A stretch of 43,938 nt of DNA from Streptacidiphilus carbonis (GCF_000787775.1 NZ_BBPM01000015.1:116122-160059), one strand, 5' to 3'; positions 22,594 to 29,768 are shown, counted from the first letter of the stretch. Notes: a model not told the origin generated them from the sequence alone. Made by a program: numbers and translations.

Positions 22594-23754
22594 TCAGATC
22601 CCGGCGGGCAGGGCGATCTCGAAGCAGCAGCCGCCGTGCACATTGCGGACCGACGCACGCCCGGCGTGCGCCTCCACGATCCCGCGCACGATGGCCAGCC
22701 CGAGCCCGGCCCCGGTGTCGCCGTGGTGCTGCACGGCCCCGCCCTGCACCGTCCCGCCCCAGGGCGCGCGGGGCGTGCGCGCGCTGCCGCCGCGCCAGCC
22801 GGTCTCGAACACCCGGGCGAGGTCCTGCTCGTCGATACCGCCGCAGCCGTCGGTGACGGAGACGACGACCTCCCGCTCGTTCTGCCGCGCCGCGACCGCG
22901 ACCGTGCCGTCCGCCGGGGTCGAGCGGATGGCGTTTATCAGCAGGTTGCCCAGCACCCGGGTGATCTCCCGGCTGTCCACCTCCACCGGCGCCGGGGCGA
23001 CATGCCCGCCCACCAGGTGCACTCCCCGCTCCCGTGCCAGCGGATACGCGCCGGCGATGGCATCGCCGACCAGGTCGTAGACGGACACCCGGGACAGGCT
23101 CAGGGTCAGCGCCCCGGCCTGGATCCGGGAGAGCTCGAACAGGTCGTCGACCATCCCGGTGAGCCGGTCCACCTCGGTCCGCATCCGCGAGTGGTAGCGG
23201 GCCGGGTCGTCGGCGACCCCGTCCTCCAGCGCCTCGGCCATGGCCCGCAGCCCGGCCAGCGGGGTCCGCAGGTCGTGCGAGATCCAGGCGATCAGCTCGC
23301 GCCGGGAGTGCTCCAGGGCCCGCTCCCGCTGCCGGGACTCGGCCAGCCGGGCACTGGTCGCCTGCAGCTCCGTGCTCAGCGCCGACAGTTCGGAGTTCAG
23401 CGGCGCGGCGGGGGCGGTGAAGCCCTCGTCGCTGCCGACCGTGCGCGCGGCCAGCGCCAGCGCCCGGCTGCCGGAGACCACCTGCCGGCTCAGGAACGCC
23501 GCCACGATCAGCGAGACCACGCAGCCCATGCCCAGGATGATGGTGACCACGGCGTAGTCGTGCCGGTCCAGCAGCATCGCCTGGGCCACCGCGATGGTGC
23601 TCGCGGTCAGCGAGGCCGCGGTCACCAGCGCGACGGTGAACAGCGACAGCGACAGCGACCGGCGCCGCAGCAGCACCACGGCGGGCCAGCCGAGCAGTCC
23701 GGCCGAAGCCGCGCCGAGCGCGGCGTAACAGGCCATCACCAGGTAGTCGTTCAC
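22594..23754 (-). CDS. two-component sensor histidine kinase
   Basis: A 386-residue membrane kinase. Two or three hydrophobic segments occupy about residues 5-90 with almost no extracellular loop (LLDRHDYAVV), so it probably senses a membrane or intracellular cue. A HAMP-like stretch and coiled coil (110-150) lead to the HisKA dimerisation helix with H-box AWISHDLRTPLAGL (His160), then the HATPase_c domain: N-box LGNLLINAIRSTP, G1 DGCGGIDEQDL, G2 GAGLGLAIVRGI. The GTG start (23752-23754) overlaps the stop of the response regulator as GTGA, so the two are made together. The H-box sequence is conventional; the signal and target genes are unknown. Confidence 0.93.
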   Translation of the reverse strand: MNDYLVMACYAALGAASAGLLGWPAVVLLRRRSLSLSLFTVALVTAASLTASTIAVAQAMLLDRHDYAVVTIILGMGCVVSLIVAAFLSRQVVSGSRALALAARTVGSDEGFTAPAAPLNSELSALSTELQATSARLAESRQRERALEHSRRELIAWISHDLRTPLAGLRAMAEALEDGVADDPARYHSRMRTEVDRLTGMVDDLFELSRIQAGALTLSLSRVSVYDLVGDAIAGAYPLARERGVHLVGGHVAPAPVEVDSREITRVLGNLLINAIRSTPADGTVAVAARQNEREVVVSVTDGCGGIDEQDLARVFETGWRGGSARTPRAPWGGTVQGGAVQHHGDTGAGLGLAIVRGIVEAHAGRASVRNVHGGCCFEIALPAGI

Positions 23755-24512
23755 GCTGCTGCCTCCCCGGCCGGGTCGAAGCGGTACCCCACACCCCAGA
23801 CCGTGGTGATCAGCCTGGGAGCGGCAGGATCATCCTCGACCTTCTCCCGAAGCCTGCGCACATGCACGGTAACTGTCGACATGTCGCCGAAGTCCCAGCC
23901 CCACACCTTGTTCATCAGTTCCTCGCGGCCGAAGGCCGTGCCAGGGTGCTGCACCAGGAAGGCCAGCAGGTCGAATTCGCGCAGGGTCAGCGTCAGCTCC
24001 CGCCCGGCCCGGTGCGCCCGCCGGGCGGACGGGTCGAGCACCAGGTCGCCGGCCCGCACCTGCGGAGCCGGCTCGGCCTCCGCGCCCCCGGCGCCGGCCG
24101 GGTTCCCGCCGGCGGGGCCGTGCGCCGCGCTCCGGCGCAGCACCGACTGGATCCGCAGCACCAGTTCCCGGGGCGAGAACGGCTTGGTGACATAGTCGTC
24201 CGCGCCCAGCTCAAGGCCGTTGATCCGGTCCTGCTCGTCCCCCTTGGCGGTCAGCATGACGATCGGTACGCCGCGCGCCCCGGGGTCGGCGCGCAGCCGT
24301 CGGCAGACCTCCAGGCCGTCGATCTCGGGCAGCATCAGATCCAGTACGACCAGGTCGGGACGGACCGCCGTGGCCTGCGCCAGCGCGGCGGCGCCGTCGG
24401 CAGCGCGCTCGACGGAGTAGCCGGCGTGGTGCAGGTAGCGGGTGACCACCTCGGCGACGGTGGGGTCGTCGTCGACGACCAGGATGCGGGAAGGGGGTAC
24501 GGAAGGGGGCAC
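23751..24512 (-). CDS. OmpR/PhoB-type response regulator
   Basis: A 253-residue DNA-binding response regulator. The receiver domain (about 9-122) has the acidic pair VVDDDP, phosphoacceptor Asp58 in VVLDLMLPEIDG, Thr in IVMLTAKGDE and Lys in DDYVTKPFSPREL. The winged-helix domain (about 150-245) includes LTLREFDLLAFLVQHPGTAF and VHVRRLREKVEDDPAAPRLI ... WGVGYRF. A 25-residue Ala/Gly/Pro linker joins them. I chose the GTG at 24510-24512 because the receiver begins just after it and TACTCT (24519-24524), a -10-like hexamer, is 6 bases upstream, implying a leaderless mRNA. It forms an operon with the kinase and is divergent from the glycosyltransferase operon, its most obvious candidate target (inference). 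Confidence 0.93.
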   Translation of the reverse strand: MPPSVPPSRILVVDDDPTVAEVVTRYLHHAGYSVERAADGAAALAQATAVRPDLVVLDLMLPEIDGLEVCRRLRADPGARGVPIVMLTAKGDEQDRINGLELGADDYVTKPFSPRELVLRIQSVLRRSAAHGPAGGNPAGAGGAEAEPAPQVRAGDLVLDPSARRAHRAGRELTLTLREFDLLAFLVQHPGTAFGREELMNKVWGWDFGDMSTVTVHVRRLREKVEDDPAAPRLITTVWGVGYRFDPAGEAAA

Positions 24513-24627
24513 GGTTCGAGAGTAGAAGGCGCTGGGCTGCAGCGATGGGGTCCGAATGGGCGGCGTAGGACTTCCGTAAGGAGCCCTTGACCTATTTGTC
24601 CACCTTTTCGCTCTTACCGTGAGCGCC

Positions 24628-25995
24628 ATGACCAATCCTCATCAGCCACTCCGGGAAGCCGCCGTCCGGGTCGAGGTCGTGCTGCCGTGCCTCGACGAGG
24701 CGGAGGCCCTGCCCTGGGTTCTGGACCGTATGCCGCCGGGGTACCGGGCGATCGTCGTGGACAACGGTTCGAGTGACGGCTCCGCGGACCTCGCCCGCAG
24801 CCTCGGCGCCCTGGTGGTCTCCGAGCCCCGGCGCGGCTTCGGTGCCGCCTGCCACGCCGGGCTGCTGGCCGCGACCGCCGAGTTCGTCTGCTTCTGCGAC
24901 TGCGACGCCTCGCTGGACCCGGCCGAGCTGCCGTCCCTGGTCGGCCCGGTCCAGGACGGGACGGCGGACCTGGTGCTGGGGCGCCGCCGTCCCACCGCGC
25001 GCGGGGCGTGGCCGCTGCACGCCCGGCTCGCCAACGCCGAGCTCGCCCGGCGGCTGCGGGCCCGCACCGGCGCGCCGCTGCACGACCTGGGGCCGATGCG
25101 CGCCGCCCGCCGGGGACGGCTGCTGGACCTGGGGCTGGGCGACCGCCGGTCCGGCTACCCGCTGGAGATGGTGTTGGCGGCCGACGCGGCCGGGATGCGG
25201 ATCGCCGAGCGCGAGGTGGCCTACCGGCCCAGGTCGGGACGGTCCAAGGTCACCGGCACCGTGCGCGGAACCAGGCAGGCGGTCCAGGACATGGGCGCCC
25301 TGCTGGCGGCCCCGGCGCCGACCCTGCTGGTGCTGGCCAAGTCCCCGGTCCCGGGCCGGGTGAAGACGAGGCTCACTCCGGCCTGCACCCCCGAGCAGGC
25401 GGCCGCCCTGGCCGAGGCGGCCCTCGCCGACACCCTGGGCACACTGGGCCGGGTGCCGGCCGGCCGGCGGATCCTGGTGCTGGAGGGCGCGCCGGGGCGC
25501 TGGCTCCCCGAAGGGTGGGAGGTGCTGCCGCAGGCCGGCGGCGGCCTGGACGTGCGGCTGGCCAAGGCGTTCGCGGCGGTGTCGGGGGATGCCCCGGCAC
25601 TGCTGGTGGGAATGGACACTCCGCAGCTCAGCGCCCGGACGCTGGCCGAGGCGCTGGCCCCGGCGGCCAGGGCCGGCGTGGACGCCTGGTTCGGCCCTGC
25701 GGCGGACGGCGGCTTCTGGACCCTGGGGCTGGCCCGCCCCGACGCCGAGCAGGCCCGACGGCTGCTGCTGGGCGTCCCGATGTCCACCCGGACCACCGGG
25801 GCGGTGCTCCGCGGACGGCTGGCCGCGGCCGGGCTGCACGTCGTCGACCTCCCGGTACTGACCGACGTCGACACCGTGGCGGAGGCCGCGGAGGTCGCCG
25901 AACTGGCCCCGGAGACCCGCTTCGCCGACACCTGGCGCGCCCTGGCGCCGACGGCGCTCACCTCGACGCCCGCGCTCGGGGGTACGACCCGGTGA
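24628..25995 (+). CDS. GT2 (polyprenyl-phosphate-sugar-synthase-like) fused to DUF2064 nucleotidyltransferase-like domain
   Basis: A 455-residue fusion. Residues 1-225 are a GT-A transferase of the dolichyl-phosphate-mannose-synthase-like kind: VEVVLPCLDEAEALPWVLDRMP, IVVDNGSSDGSAD, GFGAACHAGL, and a DCDAS metal motif. From about 231 a second domain reads LVLAKSPVPGRVKTRLTP, then GMDTPQLS and PAADGGFWTLGL, matching DUF2064/TIGR04282. Family members I recall have Cys where this has Thr (GSDCP versus GMDTP). The two domains usually occur as adjacent separate genes. The ATG at 24628 is preceded by TACCGT at 24615-24620; a GTG at 24619 is less likely. It is the first gene of a coupled operon. It may make an activated or lipid-linked sugar; the product is unknown. 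Confidence 0.87.
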   Translation: MTNPHQPLREAAVRVEVVLPCLDEAEALPWVLDRMPPGYRAIVVDNGSSDGSADLARSLGALVVSEPRRGFGAACHAGLLAATAEFVCFCDCDASLDPAELPSLVGPVQDGTADLVLGRRRPTARGAWPLHARLANAELARRLRARTGAPLHDLGPMRAARRGRLLDLGLGDRRSGYPLEMVLAADAAGMRIAEREVAYRPRSGRSKVTGTVRGTRQAVQDMGALLAAPAPTLLVLAKSPVPGRVKTRLTPACTPEQAAALAEAALADTLGTLGRVPAGRRILVLEGAPGRWLPEGWEVLPQAGGGLDVRLAKAFAAVSGDAPALLVGMDTPQLSARTLAEALAPAARAGVDAWFGPAADGGFWTLGLARPDAEQARRLLLGVPMSTRTTGAVLRGRLAAAGLHVVDLPVLTDVDTVAEAAEVAELAPETRFADTWRALAPTALTSTPALGGTTR

Positions 25996-26726
25996 CCACG
26001 ACCGCCGCCGCACCGACGCAGGCCCCGAACCCGGCCCCCACTCCCGCTCCTGCTCCCGCCCCTGCTCCCGCTCCAGCTCCCGCCCCTGCTCCCTGGTCCG
26101 CCGACCCCTTCGCCGACGCGATCCGCCGCGGCCGGGGCCCGCTCTGGCTGCGCCGTACCGACGGACACCGCTACCCCCTGGACGTGGCCCGCTGGTGCGC
26201 CGCCCCAGACGCGGCCGACCGCACCCTGCTGCGCCGCTGCCTGCACCGCGGCCTCCCGGCCATCGACCTGGGCTGCGGCCCGGGCCGTCTGGTCGCCGAG
26301 CTCCAGGCGCACGGGCTGCCCGCGCTCGGCGTCGACATCACCCGCGCCGCCGTCGCCCGCACCCGGGGCCTCGGCGGCAGCGCGCTGTGCCGGTCGGTGT
26401 TCGACCCGCTGCCGGGCGAGGGCCGCTGGGGCACGGCGCTGCTCGCCGACGGCAACCTGGGCATCGGCGGCGATCCGGCCGCGCTGCTGGCCCGGGCCGC
26501 CGACCTGCTCGGCCCCGCCGGACACCTGCTGGTCGAGGTCGAGCCGGGGGAGCTGGAGGAACGGGTGACGGTGGCCGTCGAGGACGGCTCCGGCCGCCGC
26601 GGTCCGGCCTTCCGCTGGGCCCGACTCGGCGCCGCCGCGACCCTGCGCGCGGCGGCGGACCGGTTCACCCTCGCCGACTCCTGGGCCGCAGCCGGCCGCA
26701 AGTTCCTCGCCCTGGAGCGACGGTGA
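25992..26726 (+). CDS. SAM-dependent methyltransferase, class I
   Basis: A 244-residue protein. After an N-terminal Pro/Ala repeat (about 13-36) and RRGRGPLWLRRTDGHRYPLD, the SAM-binding motif I is AIDLGCGPGRLVAEL at about 91-105, motif II is LGVDITRAAVARTRG, and GTALLADGNLGIGGDPAALL corresponds to motif IV. No membrane segment. The GTG overlaps the GT2-DUF2064 stop as GTGA, and the gene itself overlaps the next as GTGA, so all three enzymes are translationally coupled. Sharing an operon with two glycosyltransferases suggests it methylates a sugar, a glycolipid intermediate or its carrier (inference). The acceptor cannot be read from the sequence. Confidence 0.87.
   Translation: MTTTAAAPTQAPNPAPTPAPAPAPAPAPAPAPAPWSADPFADAIRRGRGPLWLRRTDGHRYPLDVARWCAAPDAADRTLLRRCLHRGLPAIDLGCGPGRLVAELQAHGLPALGVDITRAAVARTRGLGGSALCRSVFDPLPGEGRWGTALLADGNLGIGGDPAALLARAADLLGPAGHLLVEVEPGELEERVTVAVEDGSGRRGPAFRWARLGAAATLRAAADRFTLADSWAAAGRKFLALERR
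26030..26095. repeat. Pro-Ala codon repeat in the methyltransferase N-terminus
   Basis: Runs of CCx-GCx codons, with the units CCTGCTCCCGC and CCAGCTCCCGC recurring, encode about ten consecutive Pro-Ala pairs. This is a low-complexity linker likely to vary in length between strains. Confidence 0.85.
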
Positions 26727-28270
26727 CCGGGCCGGCGGGCCGTCGTCGGGCCCCCGGCGCGCTCTGGACCTGGCTCTGCGCCCTCACCCTCGCCGCCCTC
26801 ACCGCCGCCCTGGCCAGGACCTTCACCAGCGGAGCCACCCTCGGTCGGCTCGGCTCGCTGCACCACTGGTACCTCGCGGACGGGGCGCTGTTCGCGCTGG
26901 CGGTGTTCCTGCTGCGCCGGGTCCCGCCGCGGCGCACCGCGGCGCTGGTGCTGGCCGGCGCCGTCGCGGTCGCCCTCACCGGACTCCTCGCGCCGCCCCG
27001 GACCAGCGACGACGCCTACCGCTACCTCTGGGACGGCCAGGTGCAGGCGGCCGGGATCTCGCCGTACACCTACGCGCCGACCGCCCCGGCGCTGGCCCCG
27101 CTGCGTGCCGCCGACCCCGCGCTCTTCCCGGTCACCGGCGGCTGCCGGGGCTGGGACCTGCACCGGGCCGGGCCGGTCTGCACCCATCTCAACCGGCCCA
27201 CGGTGCACACCATCTACCCGCCGGTCGCCCAGGTCTGGTTCCTCGGCCTGTACGAGGCCGGACGGCTCACCGGCGGCCACGGGGTGCGCACCGCGCAGGT
27301 CGGCGGTGCGGCGCTGGCCGTGCTGACCAGCGCCGCGCTGCTGCTGGTGCTGCGCCGCAACCGCGCGCCGCTGCACCGGGCGGCGCTCTGGGCCTGGTGC
27401 CCGGGGGTGGCGATGTGGGCGGTCAACGACGCGCACGTGGACACCCTGGGCGTGCTGCTGTCCGTCTGCGGCCTGGCCGCTGCGGCCTCTGCGACATCTG
27501 CGCCCGCTGCGGCCTCTGCGGCCGCTGCTTCGGCGGTGTACGGGCGGCGGGTCCGGGCCGGGGTGCTGCTCGGCGCGGCGGTGGCGGCCAAGCTGATCCC
27601 GGCGCTGGTGCTCCCCGGCGCGCTGGCCGGGGTGCTGCGCCGCCGGCCCTCCTGGCGCGACACGGTGGTGCCGGCCGTCGCCGCGCTCACCTTCCTGCTC
27701 TGCTACCTGCCCTACGTGCTGGCCTCGGGTCCGGCCGTGCTCGGCTACCTGCCCGGCTACCTCAAGGAGGAGGGCTACGACCAGGGCACCCGGTTCGCCC
27801 TGCTCGGCCCGCTGGGCGACGCGCTGGGACTGGAGCAGCGGCAGCTTTCCGCGGTGGTCGCGGCGGTGCTGCTGGCAGCCGTCCTCCTGGTGCTGCGGAA
27901 CGGCGACCCGGCCCGGCCGTGGCGCGGGGCACTGACGGTCTTCGGCACCGCGCTGTTCCTCGCGGCGCCCGGCTACCCCTGGTACGCGCTGCTGGTGGTG
28001 GGCCTGGTCGCGCTGGACGGCCGCTGGGAGTGGCTGGCGCTGCCGGCCGCGGCCGAGGTGATGGTCGTGCTGGGCGCGGGCCTGCAGCGGCAGGCCTACG
28101 CGGGAGCCCTGTGCGTGGTGCTCGCGGGGACCGCACTGCGCGTGCTGGCCCGGACCGGCGAGACGGTGCTCGCGGTCAGTGCTCCGGCAGTGCCTCGGCC
28201 CGCGCCGCGGCCGGTGCCTGCCGCCCCTGCCGCTGCGGCCATCCCGATCCGTACGGGGTCATCTCGGTGA
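26723..28270 (+). CDS. polytopic GT-C type glycosyltransferase (DUF2029/GT87-like)
   Basis: A 515-residue integral membrane protein with around ten hydrophobic segments (for example WLCALTLAALTAALA, LFALAVFLLRRV, VVPAVAALTFLLCYLPYVLA, ALFLAAPGYPWYALLVVGLVAL). The first extracytoplasmic loop has TSDDAYRYLWDGQVQAAG, the acidic loop expected of GT-C enzymes that use polyprenyl-phosphate sugars, followed by SPYTYAPTAPAL. It is coupled by GTGA overlap to the methyltransferase. If the first gene makes a lipid-phosphate sugar, this enzyme could use it outside the membrane (inference). The last 95 bases overlap the 3' end of the opposite-strand cysteine dioxygenase gene; the C-terminus from about 487 is Pro/Ala-rich and not conserved in appearance, so the overlap costs little. 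Confidence 0.87.
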   Translation: MTGPAGRRRAPGALWTWLCALTLAALTAALARTFTSGATLGRLGSLHHWYLADGALFALAVFLLRRVPPRRTAALVLAGAVAVALTGLLAPPRTSDDAYRYLWDGQVQAAGISPYTYAPTAPALAPLRAADPALFPVTGGCRGWDLHRAGPVCTHLNRPTVHTIYPPVAQVWFLGLYEAGRLTGGHGVRTAQVGGAALAVLTSAALLLVLRRNRAPLHRAALWAWCPGVAMWAVNDAHVDTLGVLLSVCGLAAAASATSAPAAASAAAASAVYGRRVRAGVLLGAAVAAKLIPALVLPGALAGVLRRRPSWRDTVVPAVAALTFLLCYLPYVLASGPAVLGYLPGYLKEEGYDQGTRFALLGPLGDALGLEQRQLSAVVAAVLLAAVLLVLRNGDPARPWRGALTVFGTALFLAAPGYPWYALLVVGLVALDGRWEWLALPAAAEVMVVLGAGLQRQAYAGALCVVLAGTALRVLARTGETVLAVSAPAVPRPAPRPVPAAPAAAAIPIRTGSSR

Positions 28271-28733
28271 GGCCGGGGAAGTAGACATGCAGGCTCACGG
28301 CGGGCTCCAGCGAGGTGTTGACCACCTCGTGCAGATAGCCGGGGGCGAAGACCCGCTGCGCGCCCTCGGCCAGCAGCCGCTCGGACTGGCCGGCGCCGGT
28401 GAGCGAACGCTCCGTCAGCTCGCCCTCCAGCACGGTGAGCACGCCGGAGGAGCGGCCGTGGTCGTGGCGGCCGCTGCCCTGTCCCGGCAGCCAGCTGAGC
28501 AGCCACACCTCGTACCCGACGCCGGTCTCCAGCTGCGCGTACCAGCGGGTCAGCGCGTCGTAGCGGACCAGTGGCCGCCAGCGGTCGCGGTCGGCGGCGA
28601 CCCGTCGGGCGAGGGCGGCGAAGTCGCCGACGCTGACCGGGTGCGGGAGCGGCTCGGGTGCCAGGTGCGGCCAGGCGAGCGGGTCGCCGGCGATGCTGAC
28701 GTCGCTGAGGCCGTCGGCCCAGGGGGGAGTCAT
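28176..28733 (-). CDS. cysteine dioxygenase family protein (cupin)
   Basis: A 185-residue cytoplasmic non-heme iron enzyme of the cysteine dioxygenase family, which oxidises L-cysteine to cysteine sulfinate. The metal-binding cupin motif is visible: GRHDHGRSSGVLTVLEGEL with His90 and His92, and His135 in PGYLHEVVN. RWYAQLETGVGYEVWLLSWLPGQGSG precedes it, as in bacterial homologues. The ATG at 28733 has AAGGA about 11 bases upstream. A 180-base leader upstream encodes a Cys-rich peptide and a hairpin (see next entries), pointing to control by cysteine supply. The 3' end runs 95 bp into the convergent GT-C gene. A thiol dioxygenase acting on another substrate cannot be excluded. Confidence 0.88.
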   Translation of the reverse strand: MTPPWADGLSDVSIAGDPLAWPHLAPEPLPHPVSVGDFAALARRVAADRDRWRPLVRYDALTRWYAQLETGVGYEVWLLSWLPGQGSGRHDHGRSSGVLTVLEGELTERSLTGAGQSERLLAEGAQRVFAPGYLHEVVNTSLEPAVSLHVYFPGLTEMTPYGSGWPQRQGRQAPAAARAEALPEH

Positions 28734-28805
28734 GAGTGGTGATGTCCTTGTGTGCGCTGCGGCTGGTGGAGCGCCGGGGGAAGGGGCGGCGCCGGGAACG
28801 ACCAC

Positions 28806-28831
28806 AGGGCCCGACCGAGGGGTCAGGCCCT
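28806..28831 (-). terminator. attenuator hairpin after the Cys-rich leader peptide
   Basis: Minus-strand AGGGCCTGACC (28831-28821), loop CCTC, then GGTCGGGCCCT (28816-28806). All eleven positions pair, one as G-U. The 5' arm begins inside the leader stop codon, so a ribosome finishing the leader would cover it. No T-tract follows. It is 72 bases before the cysteine dioxygenase ATG. Confidence 0.75.
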
Positions 28832-28913
28832 AGCTACAGCGGCAACAGAGCGCACTGGCGGCACGGCGGAGCTCGGTGACGAGGCTCTCGGAGTGGGCGC
28901 GCTGCTCTGACAT
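28830..28913 (-). CDS. 27-residue Cys-rich leader peptide of cysteine dioxygenase
   Basis: An ATG at 28911-28913 opens 27 codons starting MSEQRAHSESLVTELRRA and ending ASALCCRCS, then TAG at 28830-28832. Cysteine codons are 23, 24 and 26 of 27, immediately before the stop and the hairpin, the classic layout of an amino-acid-sensing attenuator. TTGACA and a -10 region lie so that transcription would start at or beside the ATG, so the peptide is probably translated from a leaderless mRNA. Cys-ending leaderless small ORFs that regulate cysteine genes are known in actinobacteria (recollection for mycobacteria); finding one on a cysteine-degrading gene is unusual. Scarce Cys-tRNA would stall ribosomes just upstream of the hairpin. 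Its translation is inferred, not shown. Confidence 0.72.
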   Translation of the reverse strand: MSEQRAHSESLVTELRRAASALCCRCS

Positions 28914-28921
28914 GTGTAACA

Positions 28922-28950
28922 GGACATCCTTTGCGGCTACCCGCTGTCAA
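28922..28950 (-). promoter_or_regulatory. promoter of the cysteine leader/dioxygenase transcript
   Basis: On the minus strand a perfect -35 TTGACA (28945-28950) is followed after 17 bp by ATGTCC (28922-28927) as a weak -10. The leader ATG begins 8 bases further, so the start of transcription coincides with the start of translation. Confidence 0.6.
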
Positions 28951-28957
28951 ACCTGAC

Positions 28958-28992
28958 CCCCCGATCAGTGGTCGACATCACCCGATCGGGGG
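28958..28992. other. inverted repeat upstream of the leader promoter
   Basis: CCCCCGATC (28958-28966) and GATCGGGGG (28984-28992) form a perfect 9-bp inverted repeat, 17 bases apart, just upstream of the TTGACA -35 element, with GTCGAC in the middle. The position suits an activator or repressor site, or transcript 5' structure for whiB-direction reads. The rest of the 28914-29309 gap holds the two promoters and nothing else I can recognise. Confidence 0.4.
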
Positions 28993-29201
28993 ATAAATCA
29001 CCTCCCGGGTTTGTTGTTGAAGATCGCCGGGAACGAGGCGCTCAACTCCCGCAACCGGGGCCTTCGTGGTCTTCGTCCTGATGGATGTGCGGAGCGATAC
29101 GAGGGACCAGTGGCAAGTAATCCGGTTTGCCCGGTTATGCACACTTATGGTGGCCGCTTGGTTCCAGGGAGTGAATCCCAGGCCTAATACCAGAGCATGG
29201 C

Positions 29202-29231
29202 TTGACGGGGCCAGAGTTGCGCACTTGTAAT
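29202..29231 (+). promoter_or_regulatory. candidate whiB promoter
   Basis: TTGACG (29202-29207), 18 bp, TGTAAT (29226-29231). This would give a leader of about 70 bases before the whiB ATG. CTAATACC at 29184-29191 could mark a second, upstream start. WhiB-type genes usually have more than one promoter. Confidence 0.5.
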
Positions 29232-29309
29232 TTCACTCGTGTCGTTCAGTCGCAGAGGCAACGACCGCACCACGGGGACGCACGCTGAAGAGGGGTAGGA
29301 GGCGCGCTG

Positions 29310-29579
29310 ATGAGCGAGCTCTTTGAGTTGATGATCGCCGACGAGGACGCCGGTGAGGAAGAGCTTGGCTGGCAGGAACGCGCCTTGTGCGCCCAGACCG
29401 ATCCTGAGTCGTTCTTCCCGGAGAAGGGGGGATCGACCAGGGAGGCCAAGAAGGTGTGCCTCGCCTGCGAGGTCCGCTCCGAGTGCCTGGAGTACGCACT
29501 GGCCAACGACGAGCGCTTCGGCATCTGGGGCGGCCTCTCCGAGCGGGAGCGGCGCCGCCTCAAGAAGGCCGTGGTCTGA
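29310..29579 (+). CDS. whiB: WhiB developmental regulator (iron-sulfur Wbl family)
   Basis: An 89-residue regulator. The four cysteines that hold the [4Fe-4S] cluster are Cys27, Cys50, Cys53 and Cys59 (LCAQ, KVCLAC, SEC). The turn GIWGG is at 71-75, followed by the basic DNA-contacting tail ERERRRLKKAVV. From GWQERALCAQTDPESFFPEK onwards it is, as I remember it, nearly identical to Streptomyces WhiB, which works with WhiA to drive sporulation septation; the mycobacterial counterpart is WhiB2/WhmD. The ATG at 29310 has the ribosome binding site AGGAGG at 29297-29302. The 230-bp-plus upstream region and the strong terminator after it suggest independent transcription. Only residues 1-18 look variable. 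Confidence 0.96.
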   Translation: MSELFELMIADEDAGEEELGWQERALCAQTDPESFFPEKGGSTREAKKVCLACEVRSECLEYALANDERFGIWGGLSERERRRLKKAVV

Positions 29580-29595
29580 ACCCACAACTGCCGGA

Positions 29596-29635
29596 GCCCC
29601 GCCGACCATCCAGGGATCCCCCTGGTCGGCGGGGC
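29596..29635 (+). terminator. whiB terminator
   Basis: GCCCCGCCGACCA (29596-29608) pairs perfectly with TGGTCGGCGGGGC (29623-29635) across a 14-base loop that itself can close (CCAGG/CCTGG). It starts 16 bases after the whiB stop. No long T-run follows, which is usual in Streptomyces. Confidence 0.85.
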
Positions 29636-29641
29636 TTCTCC

Positions 29642-29716
29642 GGTTCCGGATCCGGAACCCCGTCCGCTGCTATTTCCACACCGGAACTCAACCCCCTCAG
29701 TCGCAACCGTTAGTGT
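29642..29716 (+). promoter_or_regulatory. 18-bp palindrome and -10 upstream of the large glycosyltransferase
   Basis: GGTTCCGGATCCGGAACC (29642-29659) is a perfect palindrome. TAGTGT (29711-29716) is a -10 candidate 52 bases before the ATG. The palindrome would sit near -60 of this promoter, where an activator or repressor could bind. It is also close to the whiB terminator, so a role as secondary hairpin is possible. Confidence 0.45.
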
Positions 29717-29768
29717 GGGGCGCTCACACAGCACCCAGCCACTCAGCGAACCGGGGCCACCCACCGCG

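Noticed and set aside
21474-22594. CGACGGCCGTC at both ends of the epimerase gene, as a possible mobile-element boundary
   Set aside because: An 11-base palindromic GC-rich word is likely by chance here; there is no transposase, target duplication or composition change between the copies.
24628-25995. DUF2064 half as the F420 guanylyltransferase FbiD/CofC
   Set aside because: The fold is related, but the fused GT2 domain and the PGRVKTRL/GMDTP motifs match the TIGR04282-type family better, and the gene is not coupled to fbiA/fbiB.
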